A DNA stretch of 64,000 nucleotides from Microbacterium sp. p3-SID336 (GCF_025143365.1 NZ_JALXPE010000001.1:62001-126000); one strand, 5' to 3'. Numbered from the stretch's first letter, positions 20,988-29,224 are shown. Numbers and translations: made by a program. The notes: generated by a model not told the origin, from the letters alone.

Positions 20988-23621
20988 GTGACGGACTCCG
21001 CAAAGCCTACCCTCATGGTCGTCGACGGCCATTCGCTCGCCTACCGCGCATTCTTCGCGCTCCCTGTCGACAACTTCACGACGAAGGACAACCAGCACAC
21101 GAACGCCATCTACGGCTTCCTGTCGATGCTGGTCAACCTCATCAAGGCCGAGCAGCCGACGCACATGGCCATCGCCTTCGACACGTCCCGGCACTCGTTC
21201 CGCACCGACGAGTACCCGGAGTACAAGGCCACGCGGTCCGAGACGCCGCAGGAGTTCAAGGGGCAGATCCCGCTGCTGCAGGACTGCCTGGCCGCCATGT
21301 CCATCCCCGTACTCACCCAGGAGGGCATCGAGGCCGACGACATCCTGGCCACGCTCTCCACCCAGGGAGCCGCGCAAGGCTACGACGTGCTCGTCGTCTC
21401 GGGGGATCGCGACACCATCCAGCTCGTGAACGACGAGGTCACGCTGCTCTACCCGTCCGTGCAGGGCGTTTCCCAGCTGAAGCGCTACGACCCGGCCACG
21501 GTGCAGGAGCGCTACGGCGTGCGCCCGGAGCAGTATCCGGACATCGCCGCACTGGTCGGCGAGACCAGCGACAACCTGCCGGGTGTGCCGAAGGTGGGCG
21601 AGAAGACGGCGGTCAAGTGGCTCACGCAGTTCGGCTCGCTCGACGAGCTGCTGGAGCGGGCCGACGAGATCAAGGGCGTCGTGGGCGGCAACCTCCGCGA
21701 GCACATCGAGGACGTCCGCCGCAATCGCAAGCTCAACCGTCTCCTCACGGATGTCGAGCTGCCGGTCGCTCCCGCCGATCTCGCCGTCACCCCGATCGAC
21801 GCGGAGGCCGTGCGCGACATCTTCGCGCGGCTCGAGTTCCGCACGCTGCTGCCGCGCGTGTTCGAGGCCGTGGGTGCGGGTGAAGTGGCCGACGACCCCG
21901 CTGCCGTGGTCGAGATGCCCGTTCCCGTCGAGGTGTCGGCGGCCGACTTCGCCTCCTGGGCCTCCGCGCAGACCGACGACGTCGCGCTGCGCCTCACCCT
22001 CCAGTCGGGCGCGCCGCTGCGCCTCGGCGCCGCCACCGCCTCCGAGCTGCGCGAACTCGACTGGAGCGACGCCACGGCCGAGGTTCTGCGCGGCTGGCTC
22101 GAGTCGGATGCGCCGAAGGCGCTGCACGATGCGAAGCCCCAGCTGAAGGCACTCCGGCGGCACGGCGTGCGTCTGGGCGGCCTCGTCTACGACACCAGCC
22201 TCGCGGGCTGGCTGCTCCGCCCGAGCTTCCCCGACAAGACGCTGTCCGACCTCGTCCAGCGCTACCTGGGCGAGAAGCTGCCCGAGGCCGACCCCTCGCA
22301 GCTGGTACCGGAGACCGAGGGTGCCACCCCCTCGCAGGAGGCGTGGTTCGTCCGACGGGTCGCCGAGGCGCTGCGCGCGGACCTGCCCGAATCCGTCGAC
22401 ACCGTGCTGCGGGACATCGAGCTGCCCACGCTGCGCGCGCTGGCCGACATGGAGCTCGCGGGCGTCGCCGTCTCGCACGAGGTGCTCTCCACGTTCTCGG
22501 GTGAGCTGGCCGCACGCGCCGACGTGCTGGCGCAGGAGGCCTTCTCCGTCGTCGGCCGTGAGTTCAACCTGGGCTCGCCGAAGCAGCTGCAGGAGGTTCT
22601 CTTCGAAGACTTGCAGCTGCCGAAGACGAGGAAGACCAAGACCGGCTACTCCACGGATGCGGCGGTGCTCGCCGACCTGCAGGAGTCCCACCCCCACCCG
22701 TTCCTCAGCCTGCTGCTGCAGCACCGCGAGGCGACCAAGCTGCGCCAGATCATCGAGTCGCTCGACACGGCGATCGGCCCCGACCACCGCGTGCACACCA
22801 CGTACGTGCAGACGGGGAGCCAGACCGGGCGTCTGTCGAGCACGGACCCGAACCTGCAGAACATCCCGGTGCGCACGGAGGAGTCCCGCCGCATCCGCAG
22901 CGCATTCGAGGTCGGCGAGGGCTATGAGACGCTGCTGACGGCCGACTACTCGCAGATCGAGATGCGGATCATGGCGCACCTGTCGGGCGACGAGGGCCTG
23001 ATCGAAGCGTTCAACAGCGGTGAGGACCTGCACCGTTTCGTGGGCGCCCGGGTGTTCGGCGTCGAGCCGGCGGACGTGACGCCCGCGATGCGCACGAAGG
23101 TCAAGGCCATGTCGTACGGACTGGTCTACGGGCTCTCCGCGTTCGGCCTGTCGAAGCAGCTGCGTATCGAGCAGTCCGAGGCGAAGCAGCTCATGATCGA
23201 GTACTTCGCCCGCTTCGGCGCCGTGCGCGACTACCTCAGGGCCTCCGTCATGAAGGCGAAGGAGGTCGGCTACACCGAGACCATCTTCGGCCGCCGTCGC
23301 CCGTTCCCCGACCTGGCGAGCCCCAACCGGGTGCTGCGGGAGAACGCAGAGCGCGCGGCGCTCAATGCTCCGATCCAGGGCAGCGCCGCCGACATCATGA
23401 AGATCGCGCTGTTCCACATCCACGACGACCTGCACGAGGCAGACCTCGGGTCCCGCGTGCTGCTGCAGATCCATGACGAGCTCGTGGTGGAGGTCGCTCC
23501 GGGGGAGTGGGACCGCGTGGAGCAGATCGTCCGCCGTCGCATGGGCGATGCCGCCGAACTGTCCGTGCCGCTGGATGTCCAGGTCGGACGCGGCCGAGAC
23601 TGGAACGAGGCGGCACACTGA
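20988..23621 (+). CDS. polA: DNA polymerase I
   Basis: Replication and repair polymerase, 877 residues. The N-terminal 5'-3' exonuclease/flap domain (VVDGHSLAYRAFFAL, ASP-rich EGIEADDILA, VVSGDRDTIQLV, GVPKVGEKTA) is intact. The middle domain (about 300-470) keeps the 3'-5' exonuclease fold but lacks the usual catalytic acidic triad, as in other actinobacterial PolA. The polymerase domain has motif A DYSQIEMRIMAHLSGD, motif B RTKVKAMSYGLVYGLS and motif C QIHDELVVE. GTG start. Confidence 0.96.
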   Translation: MTDSAKPTLMVVDGHSLAYRAFFALPVDNFTTKDNQHTNAIYGFLSMLVNLIKAEQPTHMAIAFDTSRHSFRTDEYPEYKATRSETPQEFKGQIPLLQDCLAAMSIPVLTQEGIEADDILATLSTQGAAQGYDVLVVSGDRDTIQLVNDEVTLLYPSVQGVSQLKRYDPATVQERYGVRPEQYPDIAALVGETSDNLPGVPKVGEKTAVKWLTQFGSLDELLERADEIKGVVGGNLREHIEDVRRNRKLNRLLTDVELPVAPADLAVTPIDAEAVRDIFARLEFRTLLPRVFEAVGAGEVADDPAAVVEMPVPVEVSAADFASWASAQTDDVALRLTLQSGAPLRLGAATASELRELDWSDATAEVLRGWLESDAPKALHDAKPQLKALRRHGVRLGGLVYDTSLAGWLLRPSFPDKTLSDLVQRYLGEKLPEADPSQLVPETEGATPSQEAWFVRRVAEALRADLPESVDTVLRDIELPTLRALADMELAGVAVSHEVLSTFSGELAARADVLAQEAFSVVGREFNLGSPKQLQEVLFEDLQLPKTRKTKTGYSTDAAVLADLQESHPHPFLSLLLQHREATKLRQIIESLDTAIGPDHRVHTTYVQTGSQTGRLSSTDPNLQNIPVRTEESRRIRSAFEVGEGYETLLTADYSQIEMRIMAHLSGDEGLIEAFNSGEDLHRFVGARVFGVEPADVTPAMRTKVKAMSYGLVYGLSAFGLSKQLRIEQSEAKQLMIEYFARFGAVRDYLRASVMKAKEVGYTETIFGRRRPFPDLASPNRVLRENAERAALNAPIQGSAADIMKIALFHIHDDLHEADLGSRVLLQIHDELVVEVAPGEWDRVEQIVRRRMGDAAELSVPLDVQVGRGRDWNEAAH

Positions 23622-23642
23622 CCGGGTGACACCCTGACCCGG
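23622..23642 (+). terminator. Weak hairpin after polA
   Basis: Six-bp arms CCGGGT and ACCCGG (23622-23627, 23637-23642) directly after the polA stop; no U-tract. Possibly a weak terminator. Confidence 0.25.
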
Positions 23643-23680
23643 GTGGCACACAGACCCCGGTGGCGGCGGGGGTCGGGGGA

Positions 23681-23686
23681 TAGGCT
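23681..23686 (+). promoter_or_regulatory. Candidate leaderless -10 box for the DUF885 gene
   Basis: TAGGCT ends 7 nt before ATG 23694, selecting that start over the longer upstream frame. Confidence 0.45.
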
Positions 23687-23693
23687 GAAAGCT

Positions 23694-25370
23694 ATGACTT
23701 CCGCACCCCGCACCCCCTCCGCCATCGACGAGGTCGCCGATGAGTGGGTCGACACGATCGCCGTCCTGGCGCCGACTCTCGGGACCTACATCGGTCGCAC
23801 CGAGGTCAACGACCGCTTCGGCGACCTGAGCCCGGAAGGGCACGAGCAGATCGCCGCCGCCACACGGGCAACCCTCGACAAGCTGTCGGCACTGGAGCCG
23901 GTGGATGCGATCGACGAGGTCACGAAGACCGATCTGAGCGCCGAGCTCCGTCTGGACCTCGAACTGCACGAGGCGAAGTGGCACCTGCGCGACCTCAACG
24001 TGATCGCCTCGGCGGCACAGGACGTCCGGGCGGCGTTCGATCTCATGCCGACGGACACCGCGGAGGACTGGGAGGTGATCTCCACGCGTCTGTCCGCTGT
24101 TCCCGCGGCCCTCCGCGGCTACATCGAGACGCTGCGCACGGGCATCGCCGAGGGCGTCACGCCGGCCCGCCGTCAGGTGGCCGAAGTCGCGACGCAGATC
24201 GACCGCTACATCGCTGATGACGGGTTCTTCGCGGCGTTCGTCGCACACGCCGACCCGAAGGAGGGGCAGCTGCCGGCGTCGCTGGCTCGGGCCCTGGCCG
24301 ACAACTCGGCCGCCGCCCGTGTCGCCTACGGCGAACTGCGCCGCTTCCTCGCGGAGGAGCTGGCGCCGGAGGCGGGGGAGACCGACGCGGTCGGCCGCGA
24401 GCTCTACGCCCTCAACTCCCGTCGCTTCCTGGGCGCCACGATCGACCTCGACGAGACGTACGAGTGGGGTCGCGAAGAGCTCGCCCGCATGGTGGCCGAG
24501 CAGACCGCCATCGCGAACGAGATCCTCCCCGGCGCCTCGGTCGAGGAGGCGGTGGCGCACCTCGAGGCCGACCCGGCGCGCAAGCTCGTGGGCACGGACG
24601 CGCTGCAGCGGTGGATGCAGGAGACGAGCGACCGCGCGGTCGCCGAGCTGGGCGCCTCACACTTCGACATCCCGGAGGCCATCCGCACGCTGGAGTGCAT
24701 GATCGCGCCGACGCAGGAAGGCGGGATCTACTACACGGGCCCCACCGACGACTTCTCCCGCCCCGGCCGGATGTGGTGGTCGGTGCCCGAGGGCGTCACC
24801 GAGTTCGACACCTGGCGGGAGCTCACCACGGTGTACCACGAGGGCGTCCCGGGTCATCACCTGCAGATCGCTCAGGCCGTCTACAACCGCGCCGAGCTCA
24901 ACTCGTGGCGGCGGCTGCTGGCCGGCACCTCGGGTCATGCGGAGGGGTGGGCGCTGTACGCCGAGCGGCTGATGGAGCAGCTCGGCTACCTCGACGACCC
25001 GGCCGACCGCCTGGGCATGCTGGACGGCCAGCGGATGCGGGCTGCGCGAGTCGTGCTCGACATCGGGGTGCACCTGGGCAAGCCGCGCCTCGACGGCGAG
25101 GGGGTGTGGGATGCGGCCTACGCGCTGGACTTCATGCGCCGCAACGTGAACATGTCGGACCAGTTCGTGCAGTTCGAGGTCAACCGCTACCTGGGCTGGC
25201 CGGGGCAAGCGCCGTCGTACAAGGTCGGGCAGCGCATCTGGGAATCTGCCAGGGAGGATTACGCCGCGAAGATGGGCGATGCATTCTCGGAGAAGGACTT
25301 CCACAAGCGGGCTCTCGACCTCGGAGGCGTCGGACTCGACACGCTCCGGTGGGCGCTCAAGGAACTGTAA
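23694..25370 (+). CDS. DUF885 metallopeptidase-like protein; C-terminus replaced by the integrated element
   Basis: A 558-residue protein of the DUF885 family, which has a gluzincin-like zinc motif. HEGVPGHH at about residue 382 supplies the HExxxGH-type ligands, and further conserved segments are SGHAEGWALYAERLM and EVNRYLGWPGQAPSYKVGQ. A peptidase role is inferred. The mobile element enters at 25230-25243, so the last about 41 residues, after the shared QRIWE, are encoded by the element. They match the displaced host tail at 35092-35232 at 30 of 46 positions, including FHKRALDLGGVGLDTLR. The hybrid product therefore looks complete. Confidence 0.88.
   Translation: MTSAPRTPSAIDEVADEWVDTIAVLAPTLGTYIGRTEVNDRFGDLSPEGHEQIAAATRATLDKLSALEPVDAIDEVTKTDLSAELRLDLELHEAKWHLRDLNVIASAAQDVRAAFDLMPTDTAEDWEVISTRLSAVPAALRGYIETLRTGIAEGVTPARRQVAEVATQIDRYIADDGFFAAFVAHADPKEGQLPASLARALADNSAAARVAYGELRRFLAEELAPEAGETDAVGRELYALNSRRFLGATIDLDETYEWGREELARMVAEQTAIANEILPGASVEEAVAHLEADPARKLVGTDALQRWMQETSDRAVAELGASHFDIPEAIRTLECMIAPTQEGGIYYTGPTDDFSRPGRMWWSVPEGVTEFDTWRELTTVYHEGVPGHHLQIAQAVYNRAELNSWRRLLAGTSGHAEGWALYAERLMEQLGYLDDPADRLGMLDGQRMRAARVVLDIGVHLGKPRLDGEGVWDAAYALDFMRRNVNMSDQFVQFEVNRYLGWPGQAPSYKVGQRIWESAREDYAAKMGDAFSEKDFHKRALDLGGVGLDTLRWALKEL
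25230..25243 (+). other. Left attachment core (attL)
   Basis: CAGCGCATCTGGGA, identical to 35092-35105. It lies in frame in the DUF885 gene (Q R I W and first two bases of E). Host sequence lies to the left and element sequence to the right. Serine-integrase crossover normally needs only a central dinucleotide, so the 14-bp identity is the longest shared core, not necessarily the exact exchange point. Confidence 0.85.
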
Positions 25371-25392
25371 GCACCGGAGCGGAGCAGACGCG

Positions 25393-25419
25393 AAAGGAGT
25401 CTCACGCGAGGCTCCTTTT
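25393..25419 (+). terminator. Element-borne terminator for the DUF885 gene
   Basis: Arms AAAGGAGTCTC and GAGGCTCCTTT (one G-U pair) around an ACGC loop, followed by TTTTG. A good intrinsic terminator 22 bp after the hybrid gene's stop, inside the element. Confidence 0.75.
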
Positions 25420-25432
25420 GTGCTCTGACCGT

Positions 25433-25438
25433 GTATAA
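25433..25438 (+). promoter_or_regulatory. Candidate -10 box for the first cargo gene
   Basis: TATAAA about 58 nt before ATG 25496; the gene has AGGAGG at 25482-25487. The AT-rich box contrasts with its surroundings. Confidence 0.3.
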
Positions 25439-25495
25439 ACGTGCGCGACTGTCTACTCCTGGGCCGCGATAGGCGCGACTCAGGAGGCCAGGACA

Positions 25496-25747
25496 ATGCA
25501 GACACTCACGGATGCCATCGCCGCGCACGGCGCTGAGCTCCTAGGGAGCTCCGCCTGGCGATGGCTCGATGAGCTCGAGGCGGAGCGCGCCGCCATCGTT
25601 TCGGAGGCGCTGGTCGTCGCCGGGGTCGATAGCCTCGTGGACTTGACGCTCGCGAGACCGGCTCTCGGTGGTCTCGATGCGGACGAGCTCGAGGCGATGC
25701 TGACGCATCTCCCGGACACGGAGAGGCCCGAAGCTCAAGCCGCCTAG
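25496..25747 (+). CDS. Small element protein of unknown function (83 aa)
   Basis: I do not recognise this family. The 83-residue acidic, leucine-rich protein is predicted helical (AAHGAELLGSSAWRWLDELE, then LDADELEAMLTHLPDTE) with no cysteines and no membrane span. AGGAGG at 25482-25487 gives a good ribosome binding site 8 nt before ATG. First gene inside the left end, read inward. Its size and position would suit an excision or regulatory factor, but no helix-turn-helix is evident. Confidence 0.6.
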   Translation: MQTLTDAIAAHGAELLGSSAWRWLDELEAERAAIVSEALVVAGVDSLVDLTLARPALGGLDADELEAMLTHLPDTERPEAQAA

Positions 25748-25796
25748 GCGGGCGGATCGAACATGACCTAGATGCCCCATCCGCCCTGACGCCAGG

Positions 25797-25843
25797 GTAG
25801 TCGACTGTTCAAGGGGCCTCGTCATGGTCAGCCGTGGCGGGGC
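25797..25843 (+). repeat. Imperfect 47-bp direct repeat, copy 1
   Basis: Matches 28044-28090 at 38 of 47 positions in the same orientation, best at its right half (TGGTCAGCCGTG). The two copies flank the zinc-ribbon, HEPN-like and membrane-protein genes. Confidence 0.55.
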
Positions 25844-25904
25844 CTCCGTCGCGCGTGCGGCGGCACGTCGTCGGCGTCTCTTGACTCGCTGGGAGGAGGC
25901 TCAC

Positions 25905-26390
25905 ATGGCGGTGACGTTCGCATGCCCGAGGTGCGGCCAGTCAGCGCGCATCGTGTCGGGCGGCCACGTCGAGGCGCACGAGGCAACGCCCGGCGAGCCC
26001 TGCACGTACACGAAGACGCCGAGCTCGGGCGGCGTTCGCGACAAGGAGTCCGCCGAGGTGCGGGCGAATCGCGCGGCCCAGCGTCGGGCGGAGGACGCCG
26101 AAAAGGCGGCGGCCAGAGCGGCTCAGAAGGCACGAGCGGCGGAGAGCCGCGAGAAGGCAGAGGCGGCTCGGCTGGAGCAGAAGCGTCGGACGGCGGCGTC
26201 CCGGGTCGAGTGCCCGAGATGCCATGCGCTCGTCCTGCCGTCGAAGATGTCGCCGACAGGTCTGGTCGCGCACACTCGCCCCTCCGGGCGCTGGTGTAAG
26301 GGCGGCGCCGAGCCGTCAGGCAAGCAGGGCAAGGTCAAGCGGAGTGTGTGGCCCGTCTCAGGTGGCCTGCCGGGTCTGGGGCGGCGCTAG
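25905..26390 (+). CDS. Protein with two zinc ribbons around a charged coiled coil
   Basis: A 161-residue protein of unknown function. An N-terminal CPRCGQ zinc-knuckle half and a later Cys in GEPCTYT are followed by a long Ala/Arg/Glu-rich helix (about 45-105), then a second CPRCHALVLPSKMSPTGLVAHT with a closing RWCKGG, so each end could bind one zinc. The basic C-terminus suggests nucleic-acid binding. ATG 25905 is preferred over the frame's first ATG (25824) because GGGAGGAGG precedes it. Confidence 0.65.
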   Translation: MAVTFACPRCGQSARIVSGGHVEAHEATPGEPCTYTKTPSSGGVRDKESAEVRANRAAQRRAEDAEKAAARAAQKARAAESREKAEAARLEQKRRTAASRVECPRCHALVLPSKMSPTGLVAHTRPSGRWCKGGAEPSGKQGKVKRSVWPVSGGLPGLGRR

Positions 26391-26422
26391 CCCCACCTAT
26401 GCGCTGGAAATCCGGCAGGAGC

Positions 26423-27106
26423 TCACAGCCTGAGGCTCCCGCACGAAGGGCAACGCCAGCGTGGGCCTCCGTCGGTATCCGTAGGCGTGAGCTCGACGAA
26501 ACACGCCGGGCAGAGGTCCTCCGGCGTCGAAGGAGCGTACTGCCCGTCGATGAAGTCTCCGCGGGTGAAAAGGACTCCCTCGACCTTGCTGGCGGCCTCC
26601 TCGGCTTCCTCCTCCGTCGCTCCGTTCTCAAGAGCTTGGGCCTTGACCCAGCGGCGGTGCATGAGGGGCTCCCGGGTGTCGCGAACGGGGGTGTTGCGCA
26701 CGTTGGCCGCGTCGAGGACGGCGATGAACCGCGCGAACGCGAAGCCGAGACGGTCGGCAGGAGTCGGGACCTCGGGCTCATCATCGCCGCCGTGGAAGGC
26801 GGAGATGAGGCCGTTGAGCTCGTCCTCCACGAGGTCATAGTCAACGCGATGAGCGGCTCGGTTCCGGATCGCGTTGAGTGAGGCGATGACGGAGGCGTGC
26901 TCGGAGGTCACAGCACCGAAGGCCTGAGCGATCCGCAACTTGACTGCGAATGTGAGCCGGTCGGTGGCGAGCGCGCTCGGATCGTCGGCGCGGAGTTCTA
27001 TGGCGCGGTTGAGGCATCGCTCAACCCGGAGGTGTCCCTTGACAAGGACGCTCAGGGTGTTTCCCTCGCTGAGATGAACTGCGAGCTTCTGGGCGTCTAC
27101 AGGCAT
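26423..27106 (-). CDS. HEPN/MltR-like protein with C-terminal zinc ribbon
   Basis: A 227-residue protein. The N-terminal half is all helical and resembles the MltR/DUF4145 branch of HEPN-like domains: FAVKLRIAQAFGAVTSEH followed by NAIRNRAAH. Arg81-x4-His86 (RNRAAH) is the RX4-6H motif that is catalytic in HEPN ribonucleases. The C-terminus carries CPAC and CPSC, a zinc ribbon of the kind used to recognise nucleic acid. HEPN proteins are common in anti-phage and toxin systems, so a defence RNase is a reasonable inference; MltR-type proteins without RNase activity also exist. No antitoxin partner is obvious. Confidence 0.6.
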   Translation of the reverse strand: MPVDAQKLAVHLSEGNTLSVLVKGHLRVERCLNRAIELRADDPSALATDRLTFAVKLRIAQAFGAVTSEHASVIASLNAIRNRAAHRVDYDLVEDELNGLISAFHGGDDEPEVPTPADRLGFAFARFIAVLDAANVRNTPVRDTREPLMHRRWVKAQALENGATEEEAEEAASKVEGVLFTRGDFIDGQYAPSTPEDLCPACFVELTPTDTDGGPRWRCPSCGSLRL

Positions 27107-27299
27107 GTGTCCATGATGGACGATGTAGACGCCGAAAGGCCTCGCGCCGGAGAGGAACCGGGCGGGGGCCTTCTGGGTTAGGGGGCGTGCTTGACTTGGC
27201 GGGCTGGTTCGTTGACGAGGTGCACCGAGAGATTGGCGACGCCGACTCTGCGGCGATCGTCGCGTCTGTCGCGGCGTGATCGAGCGGGGTGGCCAGCAC

Positions 27300-27305
27300 T
27301 AGCAT
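27300..27305 (+). promoter_or_regulatory. Candidate leaderless -10 box
   Basis: TAGCAT ends 6 nt before ATG 27312. Confidence 0.4.
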
Positions 27306-27311
27306 CGGAGC

Positions 27312-27878
27312 ATGATCTGGGATAGCTGGACGGCAGGGGACTGGGCGGGCATACTGGGTACCATCATCGCCGCCTTCGTCGGCGTTGGCGGCTTGCTCAT
27401 CGTCCTAGGCGTCGAGCGTTCGGGGCGATACGTCGAACGGGTCGACGCGTCCCTCGCCGAGGTCATCGCCGCGCTCGGGCGGCGTGCGGCGGAGCTTGAC
27501 GTTTACACGTCCGAGCTGTTCTCGCTGAACGACTCCCACTATCAACAGGTGATGGTCTCTCAGCGCCGAGACGCGAGGCGAGCGTCCCCCGGCGGCCCGC
27601 TGGACGCCGATCTCCAGGCCGCCGCCGAGGTCGCATGTCTTGCGGCAACGCGACGGCGAGATAGAGCGCCAGTCGAAGCCCTGGCGGCGGCAACGTTCGA
27701 TCTGAAACAGGCAGTGACGCTCTGGCAGATGGAGCGCGCCGGGCGAATCGCCGCCGACGTGCGGCGTTGGCGAACGGGAGAGCTCGACTCTCCGGCGTTC
27801 ATCGTCCGGATGCAGGAGCATCGAGATGGTGCCCGGGCGTCTGGCGAGGCCGCCCTCGCCGCCGAGAACGGTGGCTGA
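27312..27878 (+). CDS. Single-span membrane protein of unknown function (188 aa)
   Basis: Not recognised. One N-terminal transmembrane helix (about residues 12-33, WAGILGTIIAAFVGVGGLLI) precedes a helical cytoplasmic region rich in Ala, Arg and Glu with a possible coiled coil (residues 40-70). No signal peptidase site. TAGCAT 6 nt upstream supports the ATG. It lies next to the HEPN-like gene, divergently transcribed, and could be a membrane partner, but this is only context. Confidence 0.6.
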   Translation: MIWDSWTAGDWAGILGTIIAAFVGVGGLLIVLGVERSGRYVERVDASLAEVIAALGRRAAELDVYTSELFSLNDSHYQQVMVSQRRDARRASPGGPLDADLQAAAEVACLAATRRRDRAPVEALAAATFDLKQAVTLWQMERAGRIAADVRRWRTGELDSPAFIVRMQEHRDGARASGEAALAAENGG

Positions 27879-27960
27879 ACAAGATGCCGGTGAGCGTGGC
27901 GAGTCCGGGGAGTGCGTCGATGAGAAGGCGGGCGATGGTCAGAGCGTCGGTGTTGAGCAT
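27799..27960 (-). CDS. Possible 53-aa membrane peptide antisense to the 27312 gene
   Basis: A short minus-strand frame. It begins MLNTDALTIARLLIDALPG, has one hydrophobic span (about residues 6-29) and a very basic tail SRRRGRPR. TAGACT at 27968-27973 (minus) sits exactly 7 nt before the ATG, the leaderless pattern. It overlaps the 3' end of the opposite gene by 80 bp. It could be a holin-like or toxin-like peptide, or chance. Confidence 0.35.
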   Translation of the reverse strand: MLNTDALTIARLLIDALPGLATLTGILFSHRSRRRGRPRQTPGHHLDAPASGR

Positions 27961-28043
27961 GGCGCGGAGTCTAGGGGCGCTCACGCCAAGGGGACGGGGT
28001 TAGGCGCTCCGGAAGCGAATGAGTGTGACTGGAGAGAGTCGGA

Positions 28044-28090
28044 GTAGTCGAGCGTTCCAGAGACGCCGTCCTGGTCAGCCGTGCCGGGGC
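28044..28090 (+). repeat. Imperfect 47-bp direct repeat, copy 2
   Basis: Second copy of the repeat at 25797-25843 (81% identical, same orientation), in a stretch between 27961 and 28200 where I see no other convincing gene. Confidence 0.55.
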
Positions 28091-28200
28091 AGTCTCGGAC
28101 GACGATGAGGATGGACTGCTCACGCCAGGATTAGGCCGCTAAAACGCCCCTAGCGTAGATCGGAGCGGAACGATTCGCGTTCCCGAGACAAGGAGCCGCA

Positions 28201-28344
28201 ATGACCTACTTGGTCCCCACGCCCGATGCTGGCCTGACCGATCCGTCCCACTCGTGGCGACACCCCGACGGCACGATCACCCCGGCGAGTGACGACGACA
28301 TCGCGCGTCTCGTCGAGACAGACGACGAGCGCACGCTCGGCTGA
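28201..28344 (+). CDS. Small acidic protein (47 aa)
   Basis: Begins MTYLVPTPDAGLTD and ends DDDIARLVETDDERTLG; very acidic, one possible amphipathic helix. AAGGAG about 7 nt before ATG and a strong terminator right after the stop make this short frame credible. Function unknown. Acidic small phage proteins can mimic DNA, but there is no direct support here. Confidence 0.55.
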   Translation: MTYLVPTPDAGLTDPSHSWRHPDGTITPASDDDIARLVETDDERTLG

Positions 28345-28352
28345 AACGCCGC

Positions 28353-28390
28353 AAGGCCCCCGGCCGAAGATGATCCGGTACGGGGGCCTT
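28353..28390. terminator. Bidirectional terminator between the 47-aa gene and the HNH gene
   Basis: Arms AAGGCCCCC (28353-28361) and GGGGGCCTT (28382-28390) with a partly paired loop. It lies 9 bp after the + strand stop and 40 bp after the minus-strand HNH stop, so it can serve both convergent genes. Confidence 0.7.
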
Positions 28391-28429
28391 CTGTGTCGGA
28401 CGTGTGGTTGAAATCGCTGACCGTCTGAA

Positions 28430-28771
28430 TCAGCGGCCCCGGACCTTCTGCCGTTGGACCTGAGCGCGAACGTACTTGGTCGCTCCCCATAAGCCGTTTC
28501 GGGCGGCGGCGGGGTTGGCTCTATGAGCATGGTGGACGAGGTCATGGCACGTCGGGCAGACAGGTACAAGGTCCATGAGGCGCTCCGCTCCCAGGTTCTT
28601 GTATGTGCGGTGGTGCAGATGCATCCCCGGTTTGCGAGGAGCATCGCAGACGTAGCAACCCTTGGGGAGAGCGGATGCCCAGTAGCGCGCGCGAACCTCG
28701 GCCCATGCACGCGAAGCGATGTATTCGCGGTATCCGGCGCGGGAGACCGTCGCGCGGCCCGGGATGCCCAA
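28430..28771 (-). CDS. HNH endonuclease
   Basis: A 113-residue HNH nuclease. The zinc cysteines CYVCDAPR and CPTCHDLVHH bracket the catalytic LHHRTYKNLGAERLMDLV. Small phage HNH enzymes like this often help genome packaging near cos sites, but restriction or homing roles are also possible. The start is TTG 28771 with GGAAGG upstream, formed from the end of the preceding gene, so the two are translationally coupled (3-bp gap). Confidence 0.85.
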   Translation of the reverse strand: MGIPGRATVSRAGYREYIASRAWAEVRARYWASALPKGCYVCDAPRKPGMHLHHRTYKNLGAERLMDLVPVCPTCHDLVHHAHRANPAAARNGLWGATKYVRAQVQRQKVRGR

Positions 28772-28774
28772 CGT

Positions 28775-29224
28775 TCAGCCTTCCCAGTGGGCGCGAACGT
28801 GTGCGGCGTGTTGGCCTCGCACAGTTTCGTTGGCCGCGAGAGTGCGTCGTACCTTCTCTGGGTCGATGGCGAAGCGGAGCGCGTCGAAGCGGCTGTAGTC
28901 GTCTAGCCCTGGCGTCTTGCTGTGCTCGATCGGGTCGAAGCGTTGAGCCCATCTCGTGCCATCCAGCGAGGCCCATGCAGCGCCGACGGACGAAGGCCAG
29001 ACCGATGGTTGCTCTTCTAGGATCGCCGTCGCCTGAGTCCGCAGGTACGAGACTAGGAGCATACAAGCGCCGCACGCCGGGGCGTTCGCCGTCGCCCTCT
29101 CGTTCGCTTCATGTTCTTCCACCGTCGGGAAGGTCGAGCGGGGCCCGGACTCCGCACGTCGATCGCAGAGCGAGCGGCCATCCGGCATCCAGACGTGGAC
29201 GGTCTTGGGGTCCTGGTTAGGCAT
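28775..29224 (-). CDS. Cysteine-containing protein of unknown function (149 aa)
   Basis: The N-terminal region HVWMPDGRSLCDRR with a later ACGACM resembles a small zinc-binding module common in actinobacterial and actinophage proteins. The remainder (SRFDALRFAIDPEKVRRTLA) is helical. Cotranscribed with the HNH gene. The ATG 29224 is supported by TAGCAT 6 nt upstream on the same strand. Confidence 0.6.
   Translation of the reverse strand: MPNQDPKTVHVWMPDGRSLCDRRAESGPRSTFPTVEEHEANERATANAPACGACMLLVSYLRTQATAILEEQPSVWPSSVGAAWASLDGTRWAQRFDPIEHSKTPGLDDYSRFDALRFAIDPEKVRRTLAANETVRGQHAAHVRAHWEG

Noticed and set aside
20988..23621. polA as possibly damaged because the exonuclease triad is missing
   Set aside because: A vestigial 3'-5' exonuclease domain is normal in actinobacterial PolA; other domains are intact.
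20943..24560. Minus-strand frame continuous with the PaaI thioesterase through polA
   Set aside because: Only the last 142 codons are family-like; the rest is antisense to polA and DUF885.
26897..27181. + strand frame of 94 codons opposite the HEPN-like gene
   Set aside because: Antisense to a well-formed gene; no ribosome binding site or motif.
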